Origin: Clostridium neonatale
Lineage (GTDB): Bacteria; Bacillota; Clostridia; Clostridiales; Clostridiaceae
Length of the DNA stretch: 64,000 nucleotides
Direction: 5' to 3'
Assembly (NCBI RefSeq): GCF_001458595.1
Contig: NZ_LN890327.1
Span: 673,294 to 737,293 of the forward strand
Below, one piece after another: positions 36,287 to 44,886 of the stretch (positions are counted from its first letter, which is position 1; each line of letters opens with the position of its first letter). Both the position numbers and the translations under genes were made by a program. The notes beneath the pieces were generated by a model. The model saw nothing but the letters and a program-made list of their open reading frames with translations, had not been told where the DNA came from and ran no database searches.

Positions 36287-37129
36287 ATGGACAAGTTATC
36301 ATTAGAAGCAAGAATAGAAGCTGAATTAATAAGTTATGCAGGAAAAATGTGTGTATATGTAAATGATTTTAAAGGAAATACAATTGAAATAGGGGCTGAC
36401 GAAAAATTTGAAACTGCAAGTTGTATTAAGTCTTTTATTCTAGCAGATCTATTTAGCCAGGTGGAAAATGGAACAAAAGATTTATACGAAAAGCTTAAAT
36501 ATACAAAGAAAAATTATATAAACGGAAGTGGGGTTATTCAATCTTTAGATGAAGGAGTAGAGATGACTGCAATAAATTTTGCTAAGCTTATGATAATAGT
36601 TAGTGACAATGTTGCAACAAATATATTAATAGACTATTTAGGAATTGATCACATAAATAAAACAATACAGGAACTTGGATTTAAAGATACAATACTTCAC
36701 AACAAAATAGATTTTGAGAAATATGATAAGTTAGGAACAACAACGCCAAGAGATTATGGTAGATTATTTGAATTGATTGCTAAAAAAGAGCTTATAAGTG
36801 AAGAGGCATCAAATAAAATGTTAGATATATTTAAAATGCAGCATTATAACAGCATGATAGTAAGAGATTTTCCACAATATTATTTAGATAGTGAAGATAC
36901 TGGTGAGGAAGAACTTATATATGTTGCGTCAAAGAGCGGAAGCATGGATGCATGTAGAAATGATGGGGGATTAGTGTTTACTCCATATGGTCCATATGTA
37001 ATAGTAATGTTTAATAAAGAATTCCATGATAGCTTGTATTATGCAAATCATGATGCAACTGTCTATGGTGGAAAAGTCAGTAGAATGATATTTGATGAAT
37101 TTATAGCTTTAAAAGGAAAAATTAAATAG
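36287..37129 (+). CDS. Cytoplasmic class-A beta-lactamase-fold serine hydrolase (first copy)
   Basis: A 280-residue penicillin-recognising-type enzyme with the full active-site set: Ser45-Cys-Ile-Lys48, the Ser106-Asp107-Asn108 loop, and Lys216-Ser-Gly218. No signal peptide or lipobox is present, unlike secreted beta-lactamases, so it should act inside the cell. It begins a long run of murein-peptide genes and has a paralogue at 39200. A role as a peptidase or amidase on D-amino-acid-containing peptides is inferred; drug resistance is the alternative. The ATG follows GGGGGATGTAAT. Confidence 0.85.
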   Translation: MDKLSLEARIEAELISYAGKMCVYVNDFKGNTIEIGADEKFETASCIKSFILADLFSQVENGTKDLYEKLKYTKKNYINGSGVIQSLDEGVEMTAINFAKLMIIVSDNVATNILIDYLGIDHINKTIQELGFKDTILHNKIDFEKYDKLGTTTPRDYGRLFELIAKKELISEEASNKMLDIFKMQHYNSMIVRDFPQYYLDSEDTGEEELIYVASKSGSMDACRNDGGLVFTPYGPYVIVMFNKEFHDSLYYANHDATVYGGKVSRMIFDEFIALKGKIK

Positions 37130-37187
37130 AAGTATATTATATAATTTTTGTCTTTAATATTTTATCTCTAAAGGGGGAAAGAAAAAA

Positions 37188-38093
37188 ATGATACATCCGG
37201 TGCCATTAAAAAAAGGTGATAAAATAGCATTAATAGCTCCATCAAGTCCAGTTGCTGATGAAAGAATAAAACCGGCAATTAATGCAGTAGAAGCATTAGG
37301 ACTTGAAGCAGTTGTTGGGAAAAGTTGTACATCAAAAAATGGATTTTTAGCAGGAGAGGATACGATTCGTGCTGACGATATTAATATGATGTTTGCTGAT
37401 AAAAGCATAAAAGGTATTTTTGCTATGAGAGGTGGATATGGTTCTGCCAGAATTTTAGATTTATTAGATTATAAAACCATAAGAAAAAATCCGAAGGTTT
37501 TTGCTGGATATAGTGATATAACTGCGCTTCATGTTGCATTTAATCAAAAATGTAATCTTATTACATTTCATGCACCAATGCCTGCATCTGAGTTTTATGA
37601 AGGCGTAGATGAATATACAATGAGTTTTTTTAAAAGAAATATCTTCTGTAATGATTCTTTAGGAATAATGGAAAATCCAAAAGATCAGAAGATTGAAACC
37701 CTTGTAAAAGGAAATGCAGAAGGAAGGATTACTGGAGGAAATCTCACATTACTTGCTTCATCACTTGGTACAAAATATGAAGTAAATACTAAAGGAAAGA
37801 TTTTGTTCTTAGAGGATGTTGATGAAGTTCCTTATAGAATAGATAGGATGCTGCTACAGTTAAAGCAAAGTGGAAAATTTAAAGATGCAGTGGGAATAAT
37901 CCTAGGACAATGGACAAGATGCGAAGCAGAAAATAAAGAAAATAGTCTTGAATTAAATGAAATATTTAAACAGCTTATTGTAACAGAGAACAAGCCCACA
38001 ATTTGTAATATAGCCTGTGGGCACAGTACACCTACAATGACAATTCCAATGGGAGCTTTTGCTAAAATTGATAATGATAAATTTATAATATAA
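37188..38093 (+). CDS. ykfA: LD-carboxypeptidase, peptidase family S66
   Basis: Removes the terminal D-Ala from the murein tetrapeptide, or acts on related LD-peptides, in the cytoplasm. The 301-residue protein has the S66 nucleophile elbow GYSDITAL with Ser109, Glu209 in LFLEDVDEVPYRIDRML, and His279 in ACGHSTPT: the Ser-Glu-His triad of LdcA/MccF. Its neighbours (epimerase, DppA, oligopeptide importer, NlpC/P60 enzyme) parallel the B. subtilis dpp-ykf genes, where YkfA holds this place. The ATG follows AAGGGGGAAAG. Confidence 0.93.
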   Translation: MIHPVPLKKGDKIALIAPSSPVADERIKPAINAVEALGLEAVVGKSCTSKNGFLAGEDTIRADDINMMFADKSIKGIFAMRGGYGSARILDLLDYKTIRKNPKVFAGYSDITALHVAFNQKCNLITFHAPMPASEFYEGVDEYTMSFFKRNIFCNDSLGIMENPKDQKIETLVKGNAEGRITGGNLTLLASSLGTKYEVNTKGKILFLEDVDEVPYRIDRMLLQLKQSGKFKDAVGIILGQWTRCEAENKENSLELNEIFKQLIVTENKPTICNIACGHSTPTMTIPMGAFAKIDNDKFII

Positions 38094-38114
38094 AGACGTA
38101 TTGGGGGAAAAGTA

Positions 38115-39218
38115 ATGATTATAAAGAATATTGAAGTAGCTGAAATTTCAGTACCATTAGTAACACCGTTTAAGACCGCATTAAGAACTGTAGAATGTGT
38201 TAATGATATAATTGTGAAAGTAATTTCAGATACCGGTGAAATAGGATATGGTGAGGCGGCACCCACAGCAGTAATAACAGGTGAAACAAAGGAATCTATA
38301 AAGAGTGCAATATTAAACTATATAAAACCGGCTATTGTTGGGATTGAGATAGATAGTATTGAAATAATAATGGAAAAAATGCATGGATGCATATTAAAAA
38401 ATACAAGTGCAAAAGCAGCTGTAGATATGGCAATATACGATTTATATTCTAAGAATATTAAATCACCTTTATATAAGGTTATAGGTGGATATAGGAATGA
38501 AATTACAACAGACATAACTATAAGTGTAAATAGTGTAGAAGAAATGGTTAGTGATAGTATAAAAGCAGTAAATGATGGATTCGATATATTAAAAATAAAG
38601 GTTGGCAAAGAGGGAGAAAAGGATATTGAAAGAATAACAGAAATAAGAAAAGCAGTGGGAAAAGAAATAAAGCTTAGAGTTGATGCTAATCAAGGGTGGA
38701 CAAGCAAGCAGGCCGTTAAAATAATAAATGCTTTAGAAGATAGAAATCTTGATATTGATTTAGTAGAGCAGCCAGTTAAATATCATGATATTGAAGGCAT
38801 GAAATATGTAACCAATAATACTAGCACAAGAATTTTAGCAGATGAAAGTGTATTCTCTCCATTGGATGCTGTGAAAATAATTGAAGAAGGTGCAGCTGAC
38901 TTAATAAATATAAAGCTTATGAAAACTGGTGGCATATATAATGCTCTAAAGATTTGTGATATTGCAGATATTTATGGAGTTGAATGTATGATTGGATGTA
39001 TGCTTGAAAGCAAAATAAGTGTAAGTGCAGCAGCTAATCTTGGTGCTGCAAGAAAAGTAATTACAATGGTTGATTTAGATGGACCAGCCCTTTGTAAAAT
39101 AGATCCTGTAAGTGGTGGTCCTATATTTAATGGAAAGAACATTAAAATGAGTGAAAACTTTGGAATAGGTTTTGGAGATAAGGTGGCTATAGATAAACAA
39201 TGCTTACTAACAGAATAA
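38115..39218 (+). CDS. ykfB: L-Ala-D/L-Glu epimerase, enolase superfamily
   Basis: Converts L-Ala-D-Glu from murein to L-Ala-L-Glu so that ordinary peptidases can use it. The 367-residue protein has the enolase-superfamily catalytic layout: Lys160-x-Lys162 (ILKIKVGKEG), metal ligands Asp190 (RVDANQGW), Glu218 (DLVEQP) and Asp243 (ILADESV), and Lys267 (INIKLMKTGG). The Asp-x-Asp-like ending MVDLDGP is typical for dipeptide epimerases. It lies 21 bases after ykfA and overlaps the next gene by 19 bases. Other muconate-lactonizing-group reactions are possible but the context favours this one. Confidence 0.93.
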   Translation: MIIKNIEVAEISVPLVTPFKTALRTVECVNDIIVKVISDTGEIGYGEAAPTAVITGETKESIKSAILNYIKPAIVGIEIDSIEIIMEKMHGCILKNTSAKAAVDMAIYDLYSKNIKSPLYKVIGGYRNEITTDITISVNSVEEMVSDSIKAVNDGFDILKIKVGKEGEKDIERITEIRKAVGKEIKLRVDANQGWTSKQAVKIINALEDRNLDIDLVEQPVKYHDIEGMKYVTNNTSTRILADESVFSPLDAVKIIEEGAADLINIKLMKTGGIYNALKICDIADIYGVECMIGCMLESKISVSAAANLGAARKVITMVDLDGPALCKIDPVSGGPIFNGKNIKMSENFGIGFGDKVAIDKQCLLTE

Positions 39219-39973
39219 ATCATATTATTAAAAATTCTAGTGCAGATATAGCTGTATTAGTTAAGGATTTAAAAGAAGATAAAGTGATTTTTAAATATAA
39301 CGAAGATAAAAAATATGTATCAGCAAGCATAATAAAAGTTCCAATTATGATTGAAGCATTATCAAGAGTTGACTTAGGAGAAATAAATTTAGATGATAAA
39401 TTTAATATAGGTGATGATAATAAAGTTGATTTCAGCGTTATTACAGAACAAGACCTTAAGGAATGCACTTTTGAAGAACTAATAGAATGGATGATTATAA
39501 GTAGTGATAATACAGCTACTAATGTATTGATTGATATACTTGGATTAGAAAATATAAATGATAGAATCAAGAAGCTTAACATGAAAAATACACTACTTGA
39601 AAGAAAAATGATGGATTTTAAGGCTATAGAATATGGAAGAAATAATTATACATCCTTAAATGATATGCTGATAGCTATGGAAGGTTTATATAGAGGAGTT
39701 TTAATAAGTTCTGAAATGAGTTTAAAAGCAATAGATATACTAAAAAATCAAAGAGATAACTTTATGCTGAAAAGATATATAAGAGATAATGTAACATTAG
39801 CTAATAAGACTGGCGAACTTGATAAGTTAAATAATGATGTTGGCATATTTTATACTAAGAATCATAATTATTTTATTGGCATTTTTGTTCATGATGTAAA
39901 AAAGAATAAGGATGCATATGAAATAATAGGCAAAATTTCTAAGGAAGTTTATGATTATTATAAAAATATATAA
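39200..39973 (+). CDS. Cytoplasmic class-A beta-lactamase-fold serine hydrolase (second copy)
   Basis: A 257-residue paralogue of the protein at 36287, with Ser43-Ile-Ile-Lys46, Ser102-Asp103-Asn104 and Lys203-Thr-Gly205. It also lacks any export signal. Its start lies inside the end of the epimerase gene, indicating tight co-expression. The two copies bracket the LD-carboxypeptidase and epimerase genes. Intracellular location and linkage argue for murein-peptide processing over antibiotic defence, but no substrate can be read from sequence. Confidence 0.85.
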   Translation: MLTNRINHIIKNSSADIAVLVKDLKEDKVIFKYNEDKKYVSASIIKVPIMIEALSRVDLGEINLDDKFNIGDDNKVDFSVITEQDLKECTFEELIEWMIISSDNTATNVLIDILGLENINDRIKKLNMKNTLLERKMMDFKAIEYGRNNYTSLNDMLIAMEGLYRGVLISSEMSLKAIDILKNQRDNFMLKRYIRDNVTLANKTGELDKLNNDVGIFYTKNHNYFIGIFVHDVKKNKDAYEIIGKISKEVYDYYKNI

Positions 39974-39988
39974 AAGTGGAGGTGCAAG

Positions 39989-40789
39989 ATGAAAGTATAT
40001 ATAAGTGGTGATATTGAAGGAATAACAGGAACTACTCATTGGAATGAAACAGAAAAAAATCTTCCAGACTGGGAGCAATTTGCAAAGCAAATGACAAAAG
40101 AAGTTGTTGCTGCTACAAATGGTGCTATTTCAGCAGGTGCAGATGAAATAATAATAAAAGATGCTCATGATAGTGCAAGAAATATAGATATGGATGAACT
40201 TCCAGAGAAGGCCAGATTAATTAGGGGCTGGACTGGTGATCCTCTATCAATGGTTGGAGGAATAGATGAAAGTTTTGATGCAGCAATATTTATTGGTTAT
40301 CATAATGCAGCAGGAACAATAAGCAATCCATTAGCTCATACAATGAGCATATCAGAAGTATCGTCTATTAAATTAAATGGAGAATATGTAAGTGAATTTT
40401 TACTTAATACATATGCAGCTGCCTTATTTGATGTTCCTGTTGTGTTTGTAAGCGGAGATATCGGACTTACACAAAAAGTAAAAGAAGTGAACCCGCAAAT
40501 AGTTACTCTTGGAGTGAAAGATGGCTTAGGAGGAGCAACTATAAATATGAATCCAAAGATGGCTGTAACTGAAACAGAAAAATTAGTTAAAGAAGCTTTA
40601 GAAGGTGATTTGAATTTAAAGAAAGTTAAATTGCCAGAAGAATTTCAATTAGAAATAGAATATAAAGATCATAAATGTGCATATAGATATTCATTTTATC
40701 CAGGTGCAGAATATAAAGAACCAAGATCAGTGACATTTAATACTAATAATTACTATGAGATTTTAAGAATAATTCATTTTTTAACTTAG
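39989..40789 (+). CDS. dppA: D-aminopeptidase DppA, peptidase family M55
   Basis: A zinc D-aminopeptidase that splits D-Ala-D-Ala-type peptides to free D-Ala. The 266-residue protein opens with MKVYISGDIEG, which provides Asp8 and Glu10 of the binuclear zinc site, and continues with IIKDAHDSARNID (metal His) and FIGYHNAAGT, with further conserved PLAHTMS. Length and motifs match B. subtilis DppA, whose gene likewise opens the dipeptide-importer operon. It follows the second hydrolase by 15 bases with a GTGGAGGTG ribosome site. Confidence 0.95.
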   Translation: MKVYISGDIEGITGTTHWNETEKNLPDWEQFAKQMTKEVVAATNGAISAGADEIIIKDAHDSARNIDMDELPEKARLIRGWTGDPLSMVGGIDESFDAAIFIGYHNAAGTISNPLAHTMSISEVSSIKLNGEYVSEFLLNTYAAALFDVPVVFVSGDIGLTQKVKEVNPQIVTLGVKDGLGGATINMNPKMAVTETEKLVKEALEGDLNLKKVKLPEEFQLEIEYKDHKCAYRYSFYPGAEYKEPRSVTFNTNNYYEILRIIHFLT

Positions 40790-40811
40790 AAGAAATAAAA
40801 TGAAAAAATAA

Positions 40812-40839
40812 TTTACAAAAAAATATTTTGTGATATAAT
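40812..40839 (+). promoter_or_regulatory. Promoter of the oligopeptide importer operon
   Basis: TTTACA (40812-40817) and TATAAT (40834-40839) are 16 bases apart. Transcription would begin near 40846, giving a leader of about 178 bases with the hairpins at 40913-40998. Confidence 0.65.
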
Positions 40840-40912
40840 TATAACAAAATATAAAATATATTAAAAAAATATCAAATATTAACATACATTATTAAAAATA
40901 TGGCAATGAGGT

Positions 40913-40998
40913 CATCATGCTTTACTACTAAATACTTATCAGTATAAAAATAATGGTTTTATACTATGATTATTTTTAGAGAGTATGATGATTTTTTT
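40913..40998 (+). promoter_or_regulatory. Candidate attenuator: nested and alternative hairpins ending in a terminator
   Basis: CATCATGCT (40913-40921) pairs with AGTATGATG (40982-40990) and is followed by TTTTTTT, an intrinsic terminator. Inside it, AGTATAAAA (40941-40949) pairs with TTTTATACT (40957-40965). TAAAAATAAT (40945-40954) could instead pair with ATTATTTTTA (40969-40978); the two inner stems exclude each other. Because a promoter lies upstream, this could attenuate the importer genes; it could also simply end the dppA transcript. Confidence 0.55.
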
Positions 40999-41023
40999 AT
41001 ACAAAAGTAAGGGGGACATATAA

Positions 41024-42871
41024 ATGAAAAAAAGCTTATTTAAACGTTTAATATCAATGGCTATTTCAACAGTTTTATTAAGTACAAGTGTATTAGGGTG
41101 CGGTTCTAATAGCGGAAGTAGTGCAGATGGAGACAATGCAGAGTATAGGCAAGTTTACTCTGAAGAAATTAAAACATTAAATTATTTAAAAACAGCAGAA
41201 ACAAATGAATTTGGGGCATTAGCCAATATGGTTGATACATTAGTTGAATATGATAAGTATGGAGTAGTTAAACCTTGCCTTGCAACTGAATGGAGTGCAA
41301 ATGAAGATAACACTGTATGGACATTTAAAATACGAGAAGGTGTTAAGTGGGTTACAAAAGATGGAGATGAATATGCTGATGTTGAAGCTCAAGATTTTGT
41401 AGATTCACTAAAATATGTACTTAACAATAAAAATGAATCTGAAACAGCTGATATTGCAGCAGGCATAATTAAAAATGGTGAAAAATTTTATAGTGGAGAA
41501 ATCACAGATTTTAATGAAGTTGGTGTAAAAGCTGTAGATAAGTATACTTTACAGTATACTTTGGAAAAACCAGCACCATATTTCTTGTCAATGCTTACTT
41601 ATGTATGCTTCTTCCCTGTAAATGGAAAGTTCTTAGAAGAAAAGGGAGATGAATTTGGGACAGATCCAGAAAATATTTTATACAATGGAGGATATGTATT
41701 TGATACATTTGAACCACAAAGCAGCAGAGTATATGTAGCAAATGATAAGTATTGGGACAAGGATAATATAAAGATAAAGAGGATAAAATTAATATATAAC
41801 AAAGAAGCTTCTACATTAGCTCCAGAAATGTATTTAAGAAATGAAATAGATTATGTAGAGCAAATACCTTCGGATCTTGTAGAAGAATGGTTTAAATCTG
41901 ATGAGAAAAAAGACATAATTCATCAAAGAAAAAATGGATTTTACTCATATTTCTATGCTTTTAATTTTGATCCACAATTCTCAGAAGAATATGAACCGGC
42001 AAACTGGAAGAAAGCTGTTAATAATGAGAATTTCAGACAAGCAATTTTCCATGCTTTAGATAGAAAAGCAGCTATAATGGTTTCAGAACCATATGATCCA
42101 CAATCACAAATGTTAAATACAATAACTCCTAAAAATTTTGTTGATATTAAAGGAACTGATTATACTCAAGTTGGAGGGCTTGCAGAAATAACCAATAGGG
42201 ATTCATATGATGAAAATACAACTAAAGAATTTAAAGAAAAAGCTATGAAAGAATTACAAGGAAGCGTTACATTCCCAGTAAAAGTATTGTTGCCGTATAA
42301 CTCAGGAACTTCTGATAATGCAAAACGTGAACAAGTAGTAGAACAGCAATTAGAAAGAACACTTGGAACTGACTTTATAGATGTGCAAATTGAGGCAAAG
42401 CCACCTACAGGATATTTAAAAGATGTAAGAAGAGCAGGAAATTATGCATTATTATTATGTAACTGGGGACCAGACTATGCTGATCCAGAAACATATTCAG
42501 ATCCATTTGCAACAGGTGGTTCGTATAATAAGCCTGAGCTTGCAGAAAATGGTGTTGGAGAAGAATATGAAAAGATGCTTGATGAAGCTAAAGCAGAATC
42601 TACTGATATACAAAAACGCTATGAATTATTTGCAAGTGCTGAAAGTTATTTAATAAATAAAGCTTTAGTTATACCTTATACAGTAAATGGTGGAACTTAT
42701 GAAGTATCTAAATTAAATCCATTTGATGCACAATTCTCTCCATTTGGAGTTATTTCTGAGAAGTTTAAAGGACAAACAATGCTTGAAAAATCTATGAGTA
42801 ATGAAGAATATAAAGCAGCTTTAGAAAAATGGCAAAGCGAACGTACTGAAGCATTAAAGAAGGCTGCATAG
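41024..42871 (+). CDS. dppE: Oligopeptide-binding lipoprotein
   Basis: A 615-residue substrate-binding lipoprotein of the OppA/DppE type. The signal sequence ends in a lipobox at SVLGC, with Cys26 lipidated. Family features include LATEWSANEDNTVWTFKIREGVKW, quoted in part, and the later NWGPDYADPETYSDPF. It hands peptides to the DppB/DppC channel encoded next. In this context murein tri- or tetrapeptides are the expected ligands, as proposed for the B. subtilis dpp system. The ATG follows AAGGGGGAC. Confidence 0.93.
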   Translation: MKKSLFKRLISMAISTVLLSTSVLGCGSNSGSSADGDNAEYRQVYSEEIKTLNYLKTAETNEFGALANMVDTLVEYDKYGVVKPCLATEWSANEDNTVWTFKIREGVKWVTKDGDEYADVEAQDFVDSLKYVLNNKNESETADIAAGIIKNGEKFYSGEITDFNEVGVKAVDKYTLQYTLEKPAPYFLSMLTYVCFFPVNGKFLEEKGDEFGTDPENILYNGGYVFDTFEPQSSRVYVANDKYWDKDNIKIKRIKLIYNKEASTLAPEMYLRNEIDYVEQIPSDLVEEWFKSDEKKDIIHQRKNGFYSYFYAFNFDPQFSEEYEPANWKKAVNNENFRQAIFHALDRKAAIMVSEPYDPQSQMLNTITPKNFVDIKGTDYTQVGGLAEITNRDSYDENTTKEFKEKAMKELQGSVTFPVKVLLPYNSGTSDNAKREQVVEQQLERTLGTDFIDVQIEAKPPTGYLKDVRRAGNYALLLCNWGPDYADPETYSDPFATGGSYNKPELAENGVGEEYEKMLDEAKAESTDIQKRYELFASAESYLINKALVIPYTVNGGTYEVSKLNPFDAQFSPFGVISEKFKGQTMLEKSMSNEEYKAALEKWQSERTEALKKAA

Positions 42872-42882
42872 AATATAGGAAT

Positions 42883-42919
42883 GGGTATTGTGAGACTTTA
42901 CAAAAGTTTTGCAGTACCC
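42883..42919 (+). other. Intercistronic hairpin between binding-protein and permease genes
   Basis: The 17-base arm 42883-42899 (GGGTATTGTGAGACTTT) pairs along its whole length with 42903-42919, four pairs being G:T, around an ACA loop. No T run follows, so it is more likely an RNA-stabilising or partial-termination element than a full terminator. Confidence 0.7.
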
Positions 42920-42953
42920 CATTTTAATAGACAATAATATGGGGGAATTAGCG

Positions 42954-43898
42954 ATGGTAAAATATCTATTTAAAAGATTGTCACAATCAGTATTTACACT
43001 ATTTGTGATAATAACAGTTGTGTTTATGTTACTAAGATTAATGCCTGAGGAAGGCTATTTAGGATCGAATGCTGATAAAATGAGTGAAATTCAAAAGGAA
43101 ACAATATTAACTAACTTAGGTCTTAGAGATCCAATGCCAGTACAAATTGGAAACTTCTATAAGGATCTTGCTAAAGGAGAATTTGGAAAGTCAATTACAT
43201 ATAGACCTGATGTCAAGGTAAGTAAAATATTAAAGGATAAGATACCGTATTCTTTATATTTTGGACTTGGATCTATTGTAATATCACTTGTTGTTGGAAT
43301 ATCTTTAGGAATAATGATGGCAAAAAGTAAAAATAGCATTTTAGATAAATTGGGAAATGGATATATAGTTTTTATAAATGCAGTTCCAGCAGCCATTTAC
43401 TATCTTGTAATTCAGTTATATGTAACAGATGTATGTAAATTACCTATGCTATTTGATAAGAGCAATCCTGTAAGCTGGATATTACCATTAATATCAATGT
43501 CACTTGGAAATATAGCAGCATATGCTATGTGGATGAGACGATATATGGTTGATGAGATGAATAGTGATTATGTAAAACTTGCAAGAGCAAAAGGTGTTAG
43601 TGAAAAAAATATAATGGTTCATCATGTGTTAAGAAATGCATTTGTGCCAATGGCGCAATATCTACCAGCATCAATTCTTTATACTATTGCAGGATCAATA
43701 TATATAGAATCATTGTATTCAATACCGGGAATGGGCGGGTTACTTGTTGAAGCAATACAAAGGCAAGATAATCCATTAGTTCAAGGGCTTGTTATTATTT
43801 ATTCTTCTCTTGGAATTTTAGGATTGGTATTAGGTGATATAGCTATGTCTATAACAGATCCACGTATAAAATTACAAAGAAACGGAGGTGGAAGATAA
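42954..43898 (+). CDS. dppB: Oligopeptide ABC transporter permease, DppB/OppB type
   Basis: A 314-residue inner permease with six helices. The start is placed at the ATG at 42954, since GGGGGA at 42941-42946 is its ribosome site; the longer open frame begins upstream of that site. The N-terminus KYLFKRLSQSVFTLFVIITVVF, in part, and the EAA loop YVKLARAKGVSEKNIMVHHV are typical for DppB/OppB. Its stop overlaps the ATG of the next gene by one base. Confidence 0.95.
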   Translation: MVKYLFKRLSQSVFTLFVIITVVFMLLRLMPEEGYLGSNADKMSEIQKETILTNLGLRDPMPVQIGNFYKDLAKGEFGKSITYRPDVKVSKILKDKIPYSLYFGLGSIVISLVVGISLGIMMAKSKNSILDKLGNGYIVFINAVPAAIYYLVIQLYVTDVCKLPMLFDKSNPVSWILPLISMSLGNIAAYAMWMRRYMVDEMNSDYVKLARAKGVSEKNIMVHHVLRNAFVPMAQYLPASILYTIAGSIYIESLYSIPGMGGLLVEAIQRQDNPLVQGLVIIYSSLGILGLVLGDIAMSITDPRIKLQRNGGGR

Positions 43899-44872
43899 TG
43901 AGTATTACTAGTAAAATGGTAGGAAAATTTGGTGATGAAATAGAAGAATCTTTGTTTGAGTTTGCAGAGTTTGATAATACAGAAGCTGAGAAAACAGGAT
44001 ATTCAAATTACTCTTATTGGAAGTCAACATGGAATTCGTTTAAGCAGCATAAAGTAGCTATGTTTTTGCTTATATTAGTTATAAGCATACTTGTATTTAC
44101 AATGATTCAACCACTTATTCCTGGGCAAAAATCTCCAACAACAATATATTTAAATGAACAAACACAAATGCAAGATAAAAATTTGGCACCTTCTCTAGAA
44201 TATTGGTTTGGTACAAATTCAATTGGACAAGATTTATGGGCAAGAATATGGAGTGGAACGCGTACATCTTTATTAATTGGATTTGTAGTTGGAGCAGTTG
44301 AAGCCATAGTTGGAATAGTAGTTGGAGCACTTTGGGGGTATGTGAAATCTTTAGAAAAAATTATTACTGAAATATATAATGTGGTGGATAATATACCAAC
44401 TACAATAGTTTTAATACTTATGACTTACATATTTAGACCTAGTATTGGAACTATGATTTTTGCTTTATGTCTTACTGGATGGCTGGAAATGGCTAGATTT
44501 GTACGAAATCAGATAATAATAATACGTGACAGAGAATATAATTTAGCCTCTAGATGTCTTGGAACTCCAACAATGAGAATAATACTCAAGAATTTACTGC
44601 CTTATTTAGTATCTGTTATAATGCTTAGAATTGCACTTGCAATCCCGAGTGCAATTGGATCAGAAGTATTTTTAACATATATAGGCCTTGGATTGCCAAT
44701 AAGCATTCCTTCACTTGGAAATTTGGTTAATGAAGGCAGAATGCTTATGATGACGCCAGCACTTAGATATCAATTAGTATTTCCAACTATTGTAATTTCA
44801 ATAATAACAATATCATTTTATGTTATAGGAAATACATTTGCAGACTCAGCAGATCCAAAAAATCATAAATAG
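43898..44872 (+). CDS. dppC: Oligopeptide ABC transporter permease, DppC/OppC type
   Basis: A 324-residue permease with an N-terminal cytoplasmic tail of about 55 residues, then six helices. It shows the OppC hallmarks LGTNSIGQD-like FGTNSIGQDLWARIWSGTRT and the EAA loop YNLASRCLGTPTMRIILKNL, plus LTYIGLGLP.SIPSLGNLV. It pairs with DppB in the membrane. It starts on the last base of dppB. Confidence 0.95.
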   Translation: MSITSKMVGKFGDEIEESLFEFAEFDNTEAEKTGYSNYSYWKSTWNSFKQHKVAMFLLILVISILVFTMIQPLIPGQKSPTTIYLNEQTQMQDKNLAPSLEYWFGTNSIGQDLWARIWSGTRTSLLIGFVVGAVEAIVGIVVGALWGYVKSLEKIITEIYNVVDNIPTTIVLILMTYIFRPSIGTMIFALCLTGWLEMARFVRNQIIIIRDREYNLASRCLGTPTMRIILKNLLPYLVSVIMLRIALAIPSAIGSEVFLTYIGLGLPISIPSLGNLVNEGRMLMMTPALRYQLVFPTIVISIITISFYVIGNTFADSADPKNHK

Positions 44873-44886
44873 GGAGAGGATAATGT

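Noticed and set aside
36287..39973. Antibiotic resistance locus
   Set aside because: Although both hydrolases have beta-lactamase motifs, neither has an export signal and the neighbours are murein-peptide enzymes.
42444..42653. Small + strand open frame inside the oligopeptide-binding protein gene
   Set aside because: It lies wholly inside dppE in another frame, with no ribosome site; the same applies to the frame at 46641-46874 in dppF.
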